Below are positions 15,117 through 23,760 of a stretch of 27,171 bases of DNA, piece after piece (the first letter of the stretch is position 1; every line of letters begins with the position of its first letter). The stretch is taken from NCBI GenBank assembly GCA_964488495.1, contig CAZAUQ010000032.1:1-27171 (forward strand), given 5' to 3'. Source of the DNA: UBA1402 sp964488495. GTDB taxonomy: Bacteria; Bacteroidota; Bacteroidia; Bacteroidales; UBA1402. The notes beneath the pieces were generated by a model. That model saw only the letters and a program-made list of their open reading frames with translations. It was not told the DNA's origin and did no database searches. Position numbers and translations under genes: made by a program.

Positions 15117-17591
15117 ATGAAAAAAAACATCGTTCTATCGGTCCTGTGTAGTCTCCTGATCAACATGAACAGCATTGCCCAGGAAAATCAACCTGTACAA
15201 ACAGCTGCAGAAGACAAGGCCATTCAATACATGACTGCCCAACTCAGGGCTTTTCCCCAGGAAAAGGTTTACCTGCATCACGACAAACCATATTATTCCG
15301 CCGGTGACACCATCTGGTTTCGGGCATATATGGTACATGCCACTCTGCATCAGCCAATGACCTACAGCCGTTACATTTACGTAGAATTGGTCAACGACAG
15401 CAAACAGGTGGTTTCGAGAATTAAAGTAAGACCCGAAGAAGGGCTTTATTACAGTCAGATGCCCCTCAAAGCAGATATTGCAGCCGGGAAATACCATTTG
15501 AGGGCCTATACCAATTACATGCGCAATCTCGAGGAGGATTATTTTTTTCATAAAGAAATTTACATAGGCAATTTAATCACTCCCGAAGCAGAGACAAACC
15601 TCAGCGATGCTGCCACTCCCGTTCAGGCCGCTGCTACAAACAAAGAACAAACTCCGCAAGAAAACAGACAACAATACGACGTTCAATTTTTCCCCGAAGG
15701 AGGACATCTGATCAGCGGCAACATGCAAACCATCGCTTTTAAGGCTATCGACCCTGAGGGCTGGGGAACCGATGTACACGGCCGTATCCTGAAAAACGGA
15801 AAAGACGAAATCTGCACTTTCAATAGCAGCCACCTGGGTATGGGCTACTTTGGGTTGTACACCGAACCAGGCTGCCGGTATACGGCCGTTTGCGAAAACC
15901 AGGCCGGTGAAAGCCTTACTATTGAGCTGCCTCAGCCCAGCGATTCCCGCTATGCACTAAGTGTCAACCAATTGCCCGACAGGTTGCATTTGAGCGTGCT
16001 CAGACCTTACGAAAATCCGCTGCAGGAAGAGTTGTCAATTCTGGTCCATATGCGCGGCTTGCCCCTCTTTAAATCAAAAGTCGCGACCGGCACCAATTTA
16101 CTCAGTATTCCCAAGTCGGCACTGGGCTCGGGAGTACTGCATATTCTCCTGCTCAATGCCGAAGCCGAAGTACTTAGCGAACGATTGGTTTTTATTAAAG
16201 GTAACGATCGAACCGGTGCCGAAATCACTTTCGACAAAAACACCTACAGCCCCCGCGAAGCCGCCAGAGCTGATCTGCAAATATGGAACAGTCTGGGACA
16301 AGGCTTTCAGGGTAATTTTTCCCTGAGTATAACCGACGACAATCTGATTAATACCGATTCCAATGCGTTGAGCATAGATAGTTATTTATTGCTGTGCTCC
16401 GAACTCAAAGGTTATATTGAACAGCCTCAGGCCTATTTTTTACCCGGAAACAAAGCAGCGGCCTCACAGCTGGACATTTTAATGATGACCCAGGGCTGGA
16501 GGCGTTACAACATTCCACAACTCATCAAGGGAGAACTCGATCAGGCTAACCGCTTTGAAATGGAGGTAGGCTCCACTTTGTGCGGAAAAATTCAGACTTA
16601 CCCTTTCAGAAGAGGCCTGCCCAACGTTAACGTTTTCAGCCTGAACAGCAAACACGGTTATTACAATGCCACTGTTACCGATATCGGAGGGCGTTTTTGC
16701 TTTGACGGATTTGAATTTCCCGACAGCTCGGTCTTTTTTGTACAAGCCGAGAAAAAACCGGGCAATGTCATCGAATTGGTGGCCGAAAACGATGATTTTC
16801 CTCCGGCAGTCCCTTACGGACTTAAACCCAAAACCGCTCTTCAGGACGAAACTATTGAGACTTTTCTCAGTTCCAGCCGCGACAGGTATTTTTACGAAAA
16901 CGGCCCCCTGGTTATCAATCTTGAAGAAGTACAGGTGATCGGTAAAAAAGAAGACAGAGCCAAAAACCTGCGCGAAGAAAGAGGTGCCATGTATTTTTCG
17001 TCCAGTTACACCATCGAAGCACAAGAGATTGAAGAAATGGGAGGCGCCACCCTGCTCGATGTTTTAATCCGTGTCCCCGGTATCACTCTGAATGCCAACA
17101 ATACCGGCGTGTTGTTACGTAACGCCACCCCCCTTATCCAGGTTGACAATTTTAAAGGCAGGATGGAAGATCTGAGTATCATTAATCTTTCGGAAGTCGA
17201 AATGATCGACATTCTGAAAGATCCGGCCGAAACTGCTCTCTATGGCAACGAAGGACAAAACGGAGTCATCTGTATTTATCTGAAACGTGGTGGTGGAAAC
17301 GCCCCCAGGGAACTGGGCAGCCATCAAAAACTCATCACTTTTATGGGCTATACACCTCCGGTTGATTTTTATCAACCTAAGTATTCAATTTCTTCCGTAA
17401 AAGAAAGTACCAAACCTGACCTGAGAAGCACCATTTATTGGAAACCCAATATTGTAACAGACGAAAACGGGCAAGCTGAAATCCGCTTCTATACGGCAGA
17501 TCTGGCCGGGACGTATACCCTTATTCTGGAAGGTATCAGCCCCGAAGGAGAAATACTGCGACATGTTCAAAAAATCGAACTTCGCAAATAG
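15117..17591 (+). CDS. Exported macroglobulin-like protein with TonB plug domain
   Basis: 824 aa from the ATG at 15117, with a signal peptide (MKKNIVLSVLCSLLINMNSIAQ). An upstream in-frame start at 15075 lies inside the terminator and is rejected. Residues about 38-145 (EKVYLHHDKPYYSAGDTIWF, then AAGKYHLRAYTNYMRN) are an MG2-like macroglobulin fold. A Gln/Ala-rich linker follows, then further beta domains. About 487-550 is a carboxypeptidase-regulatory-like repeat (GLPNVNVFSLNSKHGYYNAT). About 641-725 is a TonB receptor plug (GGATLLDVLIRVPGITL, then LYGNEGQNGVICIYLKRG). The end (about 755-820) is another macroglobulin-like strand set. There is no 22-strand barrel, so it is not a transporter. 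Such proteins are common in Bacteroidetes; the role is unknown, with surface or periplasmic protein interaction likely. Confidence 0.85.
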   Translation: MKKNIVLSVLCSLLINMNSIAQENQPVQTAAEDKAIQYMTAQLRAFPQEKVYLHHDKPYYSAGDTIWFRAYMVHATLHQPMTYSRYIYVELVNDSKQVVSRIKVRPEEGLYYSQMPLKADIAAGKYHLRAYTNYMRNLEEDYFFHKEIYIGNLITPEAETNLSDAATPVQAAATNKEQTPQENRQQYDVQFFPEGGHLISGNMQTIAFKAIDPEGWGTDVHGRILKNGKDEICTFNSSHLGMGYFGLYTEPGCRYTAVCENQAGESLTIELPQPSDSRYALSVNQLPDRLHLSVLRPYENPLQEELSILVHMRGLPLFKSKVATGTNLLSIPKSALGSGVLHILLLNAEAEVLSERLVFIKGNDRTGAEITFDKNTYSPREAARADLQIWNSLGQGFQGNFSLSITDDNLINTDSNALSIDSYLLLCSELKGYIEQPQAYFLPGNKAAASQLDILMMTQGWRRYNIPQLIKGELDQANRFEMEVGSTLCGKIQTYPFRRGLPNVNVFSLNSKHGYYNATVTDIGGRFCFDGFEFPDSSVFFVQAEKKPGNVIELVAENDDFPPAVPYGLKPKTALQDETIETFLSSSRDRYFYENGPLVINLEEVQVIGKKEDRAKNLREERGAMYFSSSYTIEAQEIEEMGGATLLDVLIRVPGITLNANNTGVLLRNATPLIQVDNFKGRMEDLSIINLSEVEMIDILKDPAETALYGNEGQNGVICIYLKRGGGNAPRELGSHQKLITFMGYTPPVDFYQPKYSISSVKESTKPDLRSTIYWKPNIVTDENGQAEIRFYTADLAGTYTLILEGISPEGEILRHVQKIELRK

Positions 17592-17605
17592 AGATTCTGA
17601 TTAAT

Positions 17606-18484
17606 TCAGGTGGTCCTGAGATCTTTACCCCACATCATTTTAGCTCTGAGCGTTTGTACAAAACTCTGGCTTTTTCTGCGCACGATTCGTATGGGAAAAT
17701 CTGCTCTGATCACACGTAAATGCGCATTTTCAGGCAAAGGGAAAGAACGACCGTCCAGTGCCGCCAAAAATTGCTGACTGCGGCTTTCAACCCTGAGATC
17801 AATCACGGAACCATCACTCAGCACAATGGGTCGTACAGTCAGGCTGTGAGGAGCCACGGGAGCCAGAATTATACTGGGATTTTCAGGGAACAAAATAGGG
17901 CCGCCCACACTCAGGGCGTAGGCTGTGGAACCGGTGGAAGTAGCCACAATAAGGCCGTCTGCCTGATAATCGTTCAGATATTCCCCGTTCAGCGAAGCAT
18001 GAATATGCAACATGGCCGAAATATCTCTCTTGAGTATGGCAATCTCGTTCAATGCGTAGGGATAATCGGGCAGCCCGGAGTCGGGACTTTGCAGACAGAG
18101 CTGGTTGTGGTTTTCCAAAACGACATCACCCGCCAGCAATTCCGATATCATAGCCCTCGTTTCCTTGTAATCGGTGGCAGACAAAAAACCCAGGCGTCCG
18201 GTATTAATTCCCAGGATGGGAATGCCTTTTCTGCCCACTCTGCGGGCTACATTGAGCAAGGTGCCGTCACCCCCTATACTCAGGGCATAATCGGCCTTGA
18301 AGTCATTGTCTTCCAACAGGCTGAATGATGAGAGAATGGAATGTAAACCCATTTGTTTCAGACTGGCATAGTATTGACCACACAACAACACTTCCACCTT
18401 CGCACGGGCAATCTCCTCCAGTATAGATTTGATTTGATCGTGTTTTTCTGCCTGAAAAGGTTTTCCAAAAAGGGCAATTCTCAT
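17606..18484 (-). CDS. nadK: NAD kinase
   Basis: Phosphorylates NAD+ to NADP+ in the cytoplasm, using ATP. It is 292 aa, normal for the bacterial enzyme. GGDGT (71-75) is the catalytic and ATP motif, followed by the ILGINTGRLGFLS substrate loop. ALNEIAI supplies the Asn-Glu motif, and DGLIVATSTGSTAYALSVGGP the second conserved segment. It converges on the macroglobulin-like gene with a 14-base gap, too short for a separate terminator. It is divergent from pdxJ across 163 bases. No clear -7 box was found on the minus strand upstream. Confidence 0.97.
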   Translation of the reverse strand: MRIALFGKPFQAEKHDQIKSILEEIARAKVEVLLCGQYYASLKQMGLHSILSSFSLLEDNDFKADYALSIGGDGTLLNVARRVGRKGIPILGINTGRLGFLSATDYKETRAMISELLAGDVVLENHNQLCLQSPDSGLPDYPYALNEIAILKRDISAMLHIHASLNGEYLNDYQADGLIVATSTGSTAYALSVGGPILFPENPSIILAPVAPHSLTVRPIVLSDGSVIDLRVESRSQQFLAALDGRSFPLPENAHLRVIRADFPIRIVRRKSQSFVQTLRAKMMWGKDLRTT

Positions 18485-18565
18485 AGGTTTGGAACTTAAA
18501 TATCTTAATTATTTATAATAATAATATTCTTTCCGAAAACTCAAACTTTCATCGGATTATTCTAT

Positions 18566-18573
18566 TATTTTTG
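18566..18573 (+). promoter_or_regulatory. Promoter -7 box for the pdxJ-exbB-exbD-tonB operon
   Basis: TATTTTTG matches TAnnTTTG exactly, 75 bases before the pdxJ ATG at 18648, in the AT-rich nadK/pdxJ divergent gap. The -33 region is unclear. No riboswitch fold was recognised in the leader. Confidence 0.5.
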
Positions 18574-18647
18574 TACTCTTTATTAATTTACATTATGTTT
18601 GATGCCGTGACTGTTAAGCCGACACAAAAATGGGGAAAATTATTTAT

Positions 18648-19361
18648 ATGACAAAGTTAAGTGTAAACATCAATAAAATTGCCTTGTTGCGCAATGCAAG
18701 GGGAGCCAATTACCCCAATGTATGCGAAATGGCCTTGCTTTGCGAAAAATACGGAGCCGATGGCATTACGGTACATCCCCGGCCCGATGAGAGACATATA
18801 CGCTATGATGATGTGATGGATCTTAAACCTCTTTTAAGTACCGAATTCAACATCGAAGGCTATCCTTCGGAAAAATTCATGGATCTGGTATTAAAAGTCA
18901 AACCGCATCAGGTGACCCTGGTGCCCGACGCTCCGGATGCCCTGACTTCAAGCGCCGGCTGGGACTGCTTTAAACACGCCGCATTTCTGACTGAGGTGCT
19001 GGATGCTTTTTGTTCGAAAGGAATACGAACATCCCTCTTTGTCGAAACCGACAGTAAACAAATAGAACAGGCCGCCAGGCTGGGTGCTGACCGGGTAGAA
19101 CTGTACACCGGCCCCTATGCCGAACGTTACGTTAAAAATCCCGATGCCGCTATAAAACCCTATGTACAAGCCGCACAAACAGCCAGAAAAAACGGTTTGA
19201 GCATCAATGCCGGTCACGACCTGAATTTACATAATTTGCCCTTTTTCCGCCAGAGCATTCCTTTTACCGAAGAGGTTTCCATAGGACACGCCTTAATCGT
19301 AGATGCCCTGCTGATGGGCCTGGAAAACAGTATTCAATCTTATAAAAATTGTCTTAAATAG
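18648..19361 (+). CDS. pdxJ: Pyridoxine 5'-phosphate synthase
   Basis: Final ring-closing enzyme of the DXP-dependent vitamin B6 route: 3-amino-2-oxopropyl phosphate plus deoxyxylulose 5-phosphate gives pyridoxine 5'-phosphate. It is 237 aa from the ATG at 18648, beginning TKLSVNINKIALLRNARG. An upstream in-frame ATG at 18630 adds six residues before this conserved start. Motifs seen are ADGITVHPRPDERHIR, NIEGYPS, VTLVPD, SLFVETDSKQIEQAARLGADRVELYTGPYA and LSINAGHDLN, all characteristic of the PdxJ barrel. exbB starts 8 bases after its stop, so pdxJ heads a four-gene unit with the TonB complex. The functional link between B6 synthesis and TonB energisation is unclear and may be only shared expression. 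Confidence 0.97.
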   Translation: MTKLSVNINKIALLRNARGANYPNVCEMALLCEKYGADGITVHPRPDERHIRYDDVMDLKPLLSTEFNIEGYPSEKFMDLVLKVKPHQVTLVPDAPDALTSSAGWDCFKHAAFLTEVLDAFCSKGIRTSLFVETDSKQIEQAARLGADRVELYTGPYAERYVKNPDAAIKPYVQAAQTARKNGLSINAGHDLNLHNLPFFRQSIPFTEEVSIGHALIVDALLMGLENSIQSYKNCLK

Positions 19362-19369
19362 TTATTTGT

Positions 19370-20077
19370 ATGAACTTCTTACTCTTACTTCAATCCGTCG
19401 CCGGAGATACGTTGCCCGATTTATCTGCATTGGCAGAAGGCGTAGAAACCAGCCAACGTATGAACTTTTTTGATATGGCTGTCAAGGGCGGCTGGATAAT
19501 GATCCCCCTGCTGTTGCTTTCGCTGGTGGCGGTATACATCTTTATTGAACGCAGCATTACCCTGAATAAGGCTTCCAAAGAAAATCCCAATTTTATGGAA
19601 CGCATCAAGGATTATATTTACGACGGCAACATCGATTCGGCCATCAAATTGTGCAAACAGGCTGATAATCCCGGAGCCAGGATGATCGAAAAAGGCATCT
19701 CACGCATAGGTCGCCCCATGCACGATGTGCAGGTGGCTATCGAAAACCTGGGCAACCTGGAAGTGGCCAATATGGAAAAAGGCCTCTCCTTGCTGGCAGC
19801 CGTATCAGGAGGAGCACCTATGATTGGCTTTTTGGGTACTGTGCTGGGGATGGTCAAAGCTTTCTTTGACATGGCTTCAGCAGGCAGTAATGTGGATATC
19901 ACTCTGCTTTCATCCGGTATATACACTGCCATGGTAACAACCGTAGCCGGTTTGATTATTGGTATTTGTGCCTTTTTTGCCTATAACTACCTGGTGTCGC
20001 AAGTGAGCAAAATAGTCAATAAGATGGAGGCCAAAACAATGGAATTCATGGATTTATTGAATGAACCCGCAAAATAA
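19370..20077 (+). CDS. exbB: ExbB/TolQ/MotA family proton channel
   Basis: Inner-membrane proton-channel subunit of the TonB energising complex, 235 aa. Hydrophobic segments lie at about 38-57 (GGWIMIPLLLLSLVAVYIF), 140-165 (LLAAVSGGAPMIGFLGTVLG) and 185-212 (YTAMVTTVAGLIIGICAFFA), the three-helix topology of the family. The central GFLGTVLGMVKAF motif and the Thr-rich TAMVTTVAGL helix are typical of ExbB/TolQ. Together with ExbD and the TonB-like protein directly downstream it would couple the proton gradient to outer-membrane transport. The neighbour set favours ExbB over TolQ or MotA, since no TolB or Pal is present. Confidence 0.93.
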   Translation: MNFLLLLQSVAGDTLPDLSALAEGVETSQRMNFFDMAVKGGWIMIPLLLLSLVAVYIFIERSITLNKASKENPNFMERIKDYIYDGNIDSAIKLCKQADNPGARMIEKGISRIGRPMHDVQVAIENLGNLEVANMEKGLSLLAAVSGGAPMIGFLGTVLGMVKAFFDMASAGSNVDITLLSSGIYTAMVTTVAGLIIGICAFFAYNYLVSQVSKIVNKMEAKTMEFMDLLNEPAK

Positions 20078-20080
20078 CAA

Positions 20081-20500
20081 ATGGCTATGGCCTTAAAAAG
20101 ACAAAATAAGATAGATTCGAGCTTCAGCATGTCGTCTATGACCGACATCATCTTTTTGTTGCTCATTTTTTTCATGATTACATCGACGGTGGTACACCCC
20201 AACGCCATCAAGGTACTCTTGCCACAAAGCAAGCAACAAACTTCAGCCAAGCCCCTGACCAGGATTACGCTTGACCGCGACCTGAATTATTACGTGGCTT
20301 TCGGTAACGAAAAAGAAAAAGCCATTGCCTTTGAGGACATTGAGCTTTTTTTGCTCGAAACCATACAAAAAGAACCAGAGATGTATGTAGCACTGTATGC
20401 CGATGAAAGCATACCTTACCGGGAACTCATCAAAGTTCTGAATATTTGCAACGAAAATCATTTTAAATTGGTATTGGCCACCAGGCCTGCAAAAAAATGA
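20081..20500 (+). CDS. exbD: ExbD/TolR family protein
   Basis: 139 aa inner-membrane protein with a single N-terminal transmembrane helix (MTDIIFLLLIFFMITSTVV, about 20-38). The helix carries the essential Asp of the proton path, here in SSMTDIIFLL. The periplasmic domain (VLLPQSKQQTS, then YVALYADESIPYRELIKVLNIC) is the normal ExbD fold. Its start lies 3 bases after the exbB stop and its stop overlaps the tonB start (ATGA), so all three are coupled. A second ATG two codons in (20087) could equally be the start. Confidence 0.94.
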   Translation: MAMALKRQNKIDSSFSMSSMTDIIFLLLIFFMITSTVVHPNAIKVLLPQSKQQTSAKPLTRITLDRDLNYYVAFGNEKEKAIAFEDIELFLLETIQKEPEMYVALYADESIPYRELIKVLNICNENHFKLVLATRPAKK

Positions 20501-21285
20501 CATCCAAAAAAAATGACATAATCGCCATTTCCGGCACTATCCTGGTTCATATCCTGTTGATCGTGTTTCTGTTCTTTTTTGGCTATTCGGCTCATATTCC
20601 TGACAGCGAAGAAGGTGTGACGGTGAATTTCGGGAATATTGACCTGGCCGCCGGCACTTTTGAACCCCGGGGTGAGAGTCTGAGCGATCAGCAAACCCGG
20701 CCGCAATCACCGGCCGATAATACACCGCTGCAATCAAACAACGAAGAATTAATCAGTCAGGAAGATGAGTCCATAGCACTTGAAGACGCTCGCAAAAAAG
20801 AAGAGGAAGAGGCTCGTAAAAGAGAAGAAGAACGTATAAGACAGGAACAGGAACGCAAGGCTGCCGAAATCAGGGAACAAGCGGCCCAGGCCTTCGGATC
20901 TCAGCAGAGACAACAAAGCGAAAGCCAGGGTTACGGACAGGAAGGCAGCGGCAACCAAGGCGACATACAAGGCAGTACCGAATCGGCCAATATTACAGGC
21001 AGCGGTGCTGGTGACGGCAACTTTTCGCTGGATGGCCGCTCTATAAGCGGCAGTTTGCCCCGCCCCAGCTATTCCATTGAAGCCGAGGGGGTGGTTGTGG
21101 TACGCATTACGGTGAACAGCGCCGGAACAGTGATCTCAGCCAGCATAGACCTCCAGGGCACCGACACCGACAACACTGAATTGCGAAACGCTGCCTTAAA
21201 TGCAGCGAAAAAGGCAAGATTTAATGCCATTGACGGTACCCGCAACCAAACCGGTACCATCACCTATCGTTTCCTGTTAAGATAA
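20497..21285 (+). CDS. tonB: TonB family energy-transducing protein
   Basis: 262 aa. Residues about 8-30 form the membrane anchor (IIAISGTILVHILLIVFLFFFGY), with His in the helix as in TonB/TolA. The periplasmic linker has a charged Lys/Glu/Arg helix (about 90-130; EEEEARKREEERIRQEQ) like TolA, then a Gln/Gly/Ser-rich flexible part. There is no Pro-rich TonB spacer. The C-terminal domain, about 188-262 (VVVVRITVNSAGTVISASI, then RNQTGTITYRFLLR), is TonB_C. It reaches the outer membrane and transmits energy to SusC-like or other TonB-dependent receptors. The linker composition mixes TolA and TonB features, so a Tol-type role cannot be fully excluded. Confidence 0.9.
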   Translation: MTSKKNDIIAISGTILVHILLIVFLFFFGYSAHIPDSEEGVTVNFGNIDLAAGTFEPRGESLSDQQTRPQSPADNTPLQSNNEELISQEDESIALEDARKKEEEEARKREEERIRQEQERKAAEIREQAAQAFGSQQRQQSESQGYGQEGSGNQGDIQGSTESANITGSGAGDGNFSLDGRSISGSLPRPSYSIEAEGVVVVRITVNSAGTVISASIDLQGTDTDNTELRNAALNAAKKARFNAIDGTRNQTGTITYRFLLR

Positions 21286-21290
21286 TATGC

Positions 21291-21310
21291 ACTGAAATAG
21301 CGATTTCAGT
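21291..21310 (+). terminator. Hairpin after tonB, weak terminator candidate
   Basis: ACTGAAAT-AGCG-ATTTCAGT is a perfect eight-base stem with a four-base loop beginning 6 bases after the tonB stop. It is followed by ACTTATTTTA rather than a run of Ts. It may terminate inefficiently, or protect the 3' end of the upstream mRNA. Confidence 0.4.
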
Positions 21311-21342
21311 ACTTATTTTATACCTACCTAAATTGAACCAAT

Positions 21343-21888
21343 ATGAAACTTTTATTGTTCTTAGCTCCTGGCTTCGAAGAAATAGAAGCTATAACTGTCC
21401 TGGACATAGCGCGTAGAGCCGGGCTTTCCATTCGTTCTGTTTCCATAAGCAACGAAAAAGCAGTAAGCGGAGCTCACCAAATCAGCATTAATGCCGATTT
21501 GACCTTTGACGAAGTAAACTTTGATGAAGCCGAAGCCCTGATTCTGCCGGGCGGAATGCCGGGAACCAACAACCTCAACGCCCATGCCGGGCTAAAGAAA
21601 CAATTGGTCAACTTTGCCCGGAATCCCGACAAAACCATAGCGGCTATTTGCGCAGCTCCATTAATTTTGGGAGATCTTGGTCTGCTGGACGGCAAAAAAG
21701 CCACCTGCTTTCCCGGCTACGAAAGCCACCTGAGCAGGGCTAAATTGTCCAGAAAACCTGTAGTCAGAGACGGCAATATAATCACTTCCGACGGGCCGGC
21801 TCACGCCATGCTGTTTGCCATAAAGATTGTAGATTATTTAGGAAATACTTTCCTGGCAGATGATATTACCAAGGGGTTGAACTATTAA
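21343..21888 (+). CDS. DJ-1/PfpI family protein
   Basis: 181 aa flavodoxin-like protein of the DJ-1/YajL/ThiJ group. It begins MKLLLFLAPGFEEIEAITV with the conserved acidic residue at Glu15. The nucleophile elbow AAICAAPLILG puts Cys103 at the DJ-1 Cys106 position, and LILPGGMPGTNNL and SDGPAHAMLFA are also conserved. Members act as protein or nucleotide deglycases, chaperones or redox sensors. Which applies here cannot be decided. It follows tonB by 57 bases with a hairpin between, and no clear promoter was found, so partial readthrough is possible. It ends 1 base from the convergent corA. Confidence 0.92.
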   Translation: MKLLLFLAPGFEEIEAITVLDIARRAGLSIRSVSISNEKAVSGAHQISINADLTFDEVNFDEAEALILPGGMPGTNNLNAHAGLKKQLVNFARNPDKTIAAICAAPLILGDLGLLDGKKATCFPGYESHLSRAKLSRKPVVRDGNIITSDGPAHAMLFAIKIVDYLGNTFLADDITKGLNY

Positions 21889-21889
21889 T

Positions 21890-22828
21890 TTATAGCCAAC
21901 GTTTCTTTTTGAAATACAACAAGATCGCTCCAGAGAACAGTACCATCATGCCCATGGAAATCCAGAAGCCTGCCGGGTTGTTCAGAAAGGGCATTTTTAC
22001 GAAGTTCTGGCCATAAATACTGGCCACCAGTGTGGGTGGCATAAAAATCACCGACACAATGGTGAAAATCTTGATGATCTTGTTCTGATCAATGTTAACC
22101 AAACCAAGAAAAGTATCCTGCAAGTAATCCAGACGCTCAAAACTAAACTTGGTGTGGTCTATCAGTGAATTTATGTCCTTAACAATTATCGTCAGTTTAG
22201 CCGTCAATTCCTGGGGCATTAATTCACTCTTGAGCAGATTGGAAATGGATCGTTGTTTTTCGATGATGTTCTGACGTATGGCCAGAATTTGTTCCTGCAA
22301 CTGAGTGATGTCCATCAGCACATTTTCGTCAGCATCCCTGACGGTATCACTCAAAACAGTAATCTTGTCAATAAGGTCCTCAATTAGGTCGGCATCCCTT
22401 TCAACCCTGGTTTCGAGTACGGCAACCATCACGTGGTAACCGCTTGGGTAGTTGCGCGGACTGGTTGTAATTTTTTTGGCAGCTTCCAGCAAGGAAGGTA
22501 ATTCCTCGTCGTGCACCGTTACCAATATATTATCTTTAAGAATAAAAGACACTGTATCGGTTTCGTAATCACTCAACAAAAAGTTTGAGTTAACAACGAG
22601 GGTATCGGAAGTTTCAATGTAACGGGAGCTCATTTCGATCTCTTCCATTTCTTCCTCTTCCTGGATGTAAATTTTCAGGAAATTTTCCAATTGACTTTCG
22701 ACTTCTTCGTCCACATTGTTTAAGTCTATCCACAGGAATTTCTCAATGGGTGTCTGCTTCAAAAATTCGAAGCTGCGGCTTACTTTTATTCTTCCGTTTT
22801 CGTGGTAAAAAAGTTTTATTTCGGCCAT
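21890..22828 (-). CDS. corA: CorA family divalent cation transporter with GQN signature
   Basis: 312 aa, pentameric inner-membrane Mg2+/Co2+ channel family. A long cytoplasmic N-terminal domain with acidic helices (QEEEEMEEIEMSSRYIETSD) and coiled segments leads to two C-terminal helices: TM1 about 250-272 (IFTIVSVIFMPPTLVASIY) and TM2 about 287-305 (FWISMGMMVLFSGAILLYF). The tail is basic (KKKRWL). The loop after TM1 reads YGQNFVKMP, with Gly273-Gln274-Asn275, where CorA has the nearly invariant GMN. The codon is CAG, so more than one base differs from Met. Ion selectivity may therefore differ. The gene follows rsmA by 11 bases on the same strand and is probably cotranscribed with it. Confidence 0.92.
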   Translation of the reverse strand: MAEIKLFYHENGRIKVSRSFEFLKQTPIEKFLWIDLNNVDEEVESQLENFLKIYIQEEEEMEEIEMSSRYIETSDTLVVNSNFLLSDYETDTVSFILKDNILVTVHDEELPSLLEAAKKITTSPRNYPSGYHVMVAVLETRVERDADLIEDLIDKITVLSDTVRDADENVLMDITQLQEQILAIRQNIIEKQRSISNLLKSELMPQELTAKLTIIVKDINSLIDHTKFSFERLDYLQDTFLGLVNIDQNKIIKIFTIVSVIFMPPTLVASIYGQNFVKMPFLNNPAGFWISMGMMVLFSGAILLYFKKKRWL

Positions 22829-22839
22829 ATCTCTTAGTT

Positions 22840-23655
22840 TTATCCGATGCTTGCACCGGAGGGTGAATTACTGTAATAAAAATCGCTTACCAGCTCTGTC
22901 AGGTATTCAAATTGCTTGACACTGAGCTGCTCGGGCCGCTTGTCGAAAATAGCTTCCGCATAAAAAGGAGCTTCTTTGCCCAGCAAGGGTTTCAATGAAT
23001 TGCGCAAAGTTTTTCTGCGTTGATTGAAAGCAGTTTTAACTACCTTTCTAAACAAGTTCTCGTCACAGGCCAGTCTTAGATTGCTGTTACGACTCATGCG
23101 AATAACAGCCGATTTCACCTTTGGTGGAGGTTCAAAAACATGCTCACTTACAGTAAACAAATAATCAATATCGTAATAGGCTTGAAGAAAGACGCTCAGA
23201 ATACCGTAGCTTTTCTTGCCGGCCGGAGAACAAATACGTTCGGCCACTTCTTTTTGGAGCATTCCTACGCAATACTTCACCTGATCTCTGTTTTCGAGTA
23301 CCTTGAAAAAAATCTGAGAAGAGATGTTGTATGGATAATTGCCGATCAGGCAAAAAGGCTTGCCCTGATAAAGGCTGTTTACATCTGTTTTTAGAAAATC
23401 TTCGGCCAAAATACGGTCGTCGCCCAATTCAGGAAAATGCTCATACAGATAGGCAATGGACTCCCTGTCTATTTCCACCACCTTGAGGTCGTGGCCTTTA
23501 TCGAGTAAAAAACGAGTTAATACACCTGTACCCGGACCTACTTCAAGTACGGGCATACCCTTGCAGTCATCCAGCGTAGCTGCGATACGAAGGGCGACAG
23601 ACAAGTCCCTGAGGAAGTGCTGTCCCAATGCTTTCTTTGGTCTTACAATCGTCAT
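22840..23655 (-). CDS. rsmA: 16S rRNA (adenine1518-N6/adenine1519-N6)-dimethyltransferase
   Basis: Dimethylates two adjacent adenines near the 3' end of 16S rRNA during small-subunit maturation. It is 271 aa from the ATG at 23655, whose product begins TIVRPKKALGQHFLRD, the typical RsmA/KsgA start. An open frame continues 49 codons upstream but has no conserved content. SAM site: VLEVGPGTGVLTRFLL, then VVEIDRES. The catalytic NxPY motif appears as LIGNYPYNISSQI. The C-terminal part has the FEPPPKVKSAVIRM segment. It precedes corA by 11 bases and is divergent from the flippase-like gene. Confidence 0.96.
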   Translation of the reverse strand: MTIVRPKKALGQHFLRDLSVALRIAATLDDCKGMPVLEVGPGTGVLTRFLLDKGHDLKVVEIDRESIAYLYEHFPELGDDRILAEDFLKTDVNSLYQGKPFCLIGNYPYNISSQIFFKVLENRDQVKYCVGMLQKEVAERICSPAGKKSYGILSVFLQAYYDIDYLFTVSEHVFEPPPKVKSAVIRMSRNSNLRLACDENLFRKVVKTAFNQRRKTLRNSLKPLLGKEAPFYAEAIFDKRPEQLSVKQFEYLTELVSDFYYSNSPSGASIG

Positions 23656-23760
23656 CCACAGCTTTAGGGAAAAAATTAAACATAAACCGGAGTAATAGCC
23701 TACCGGTCCTTTTATTTTACGGTTGACGTATTTTTTGTCGCTGCAGAATGAATCCGGCCA

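Noticed and set aside
22829..22839. Mg2+-sensing leader or riboswitch ahead of corA
   Set aside because: Only 11 bases separate corA from rsmA, leaving no room for a structured leader.
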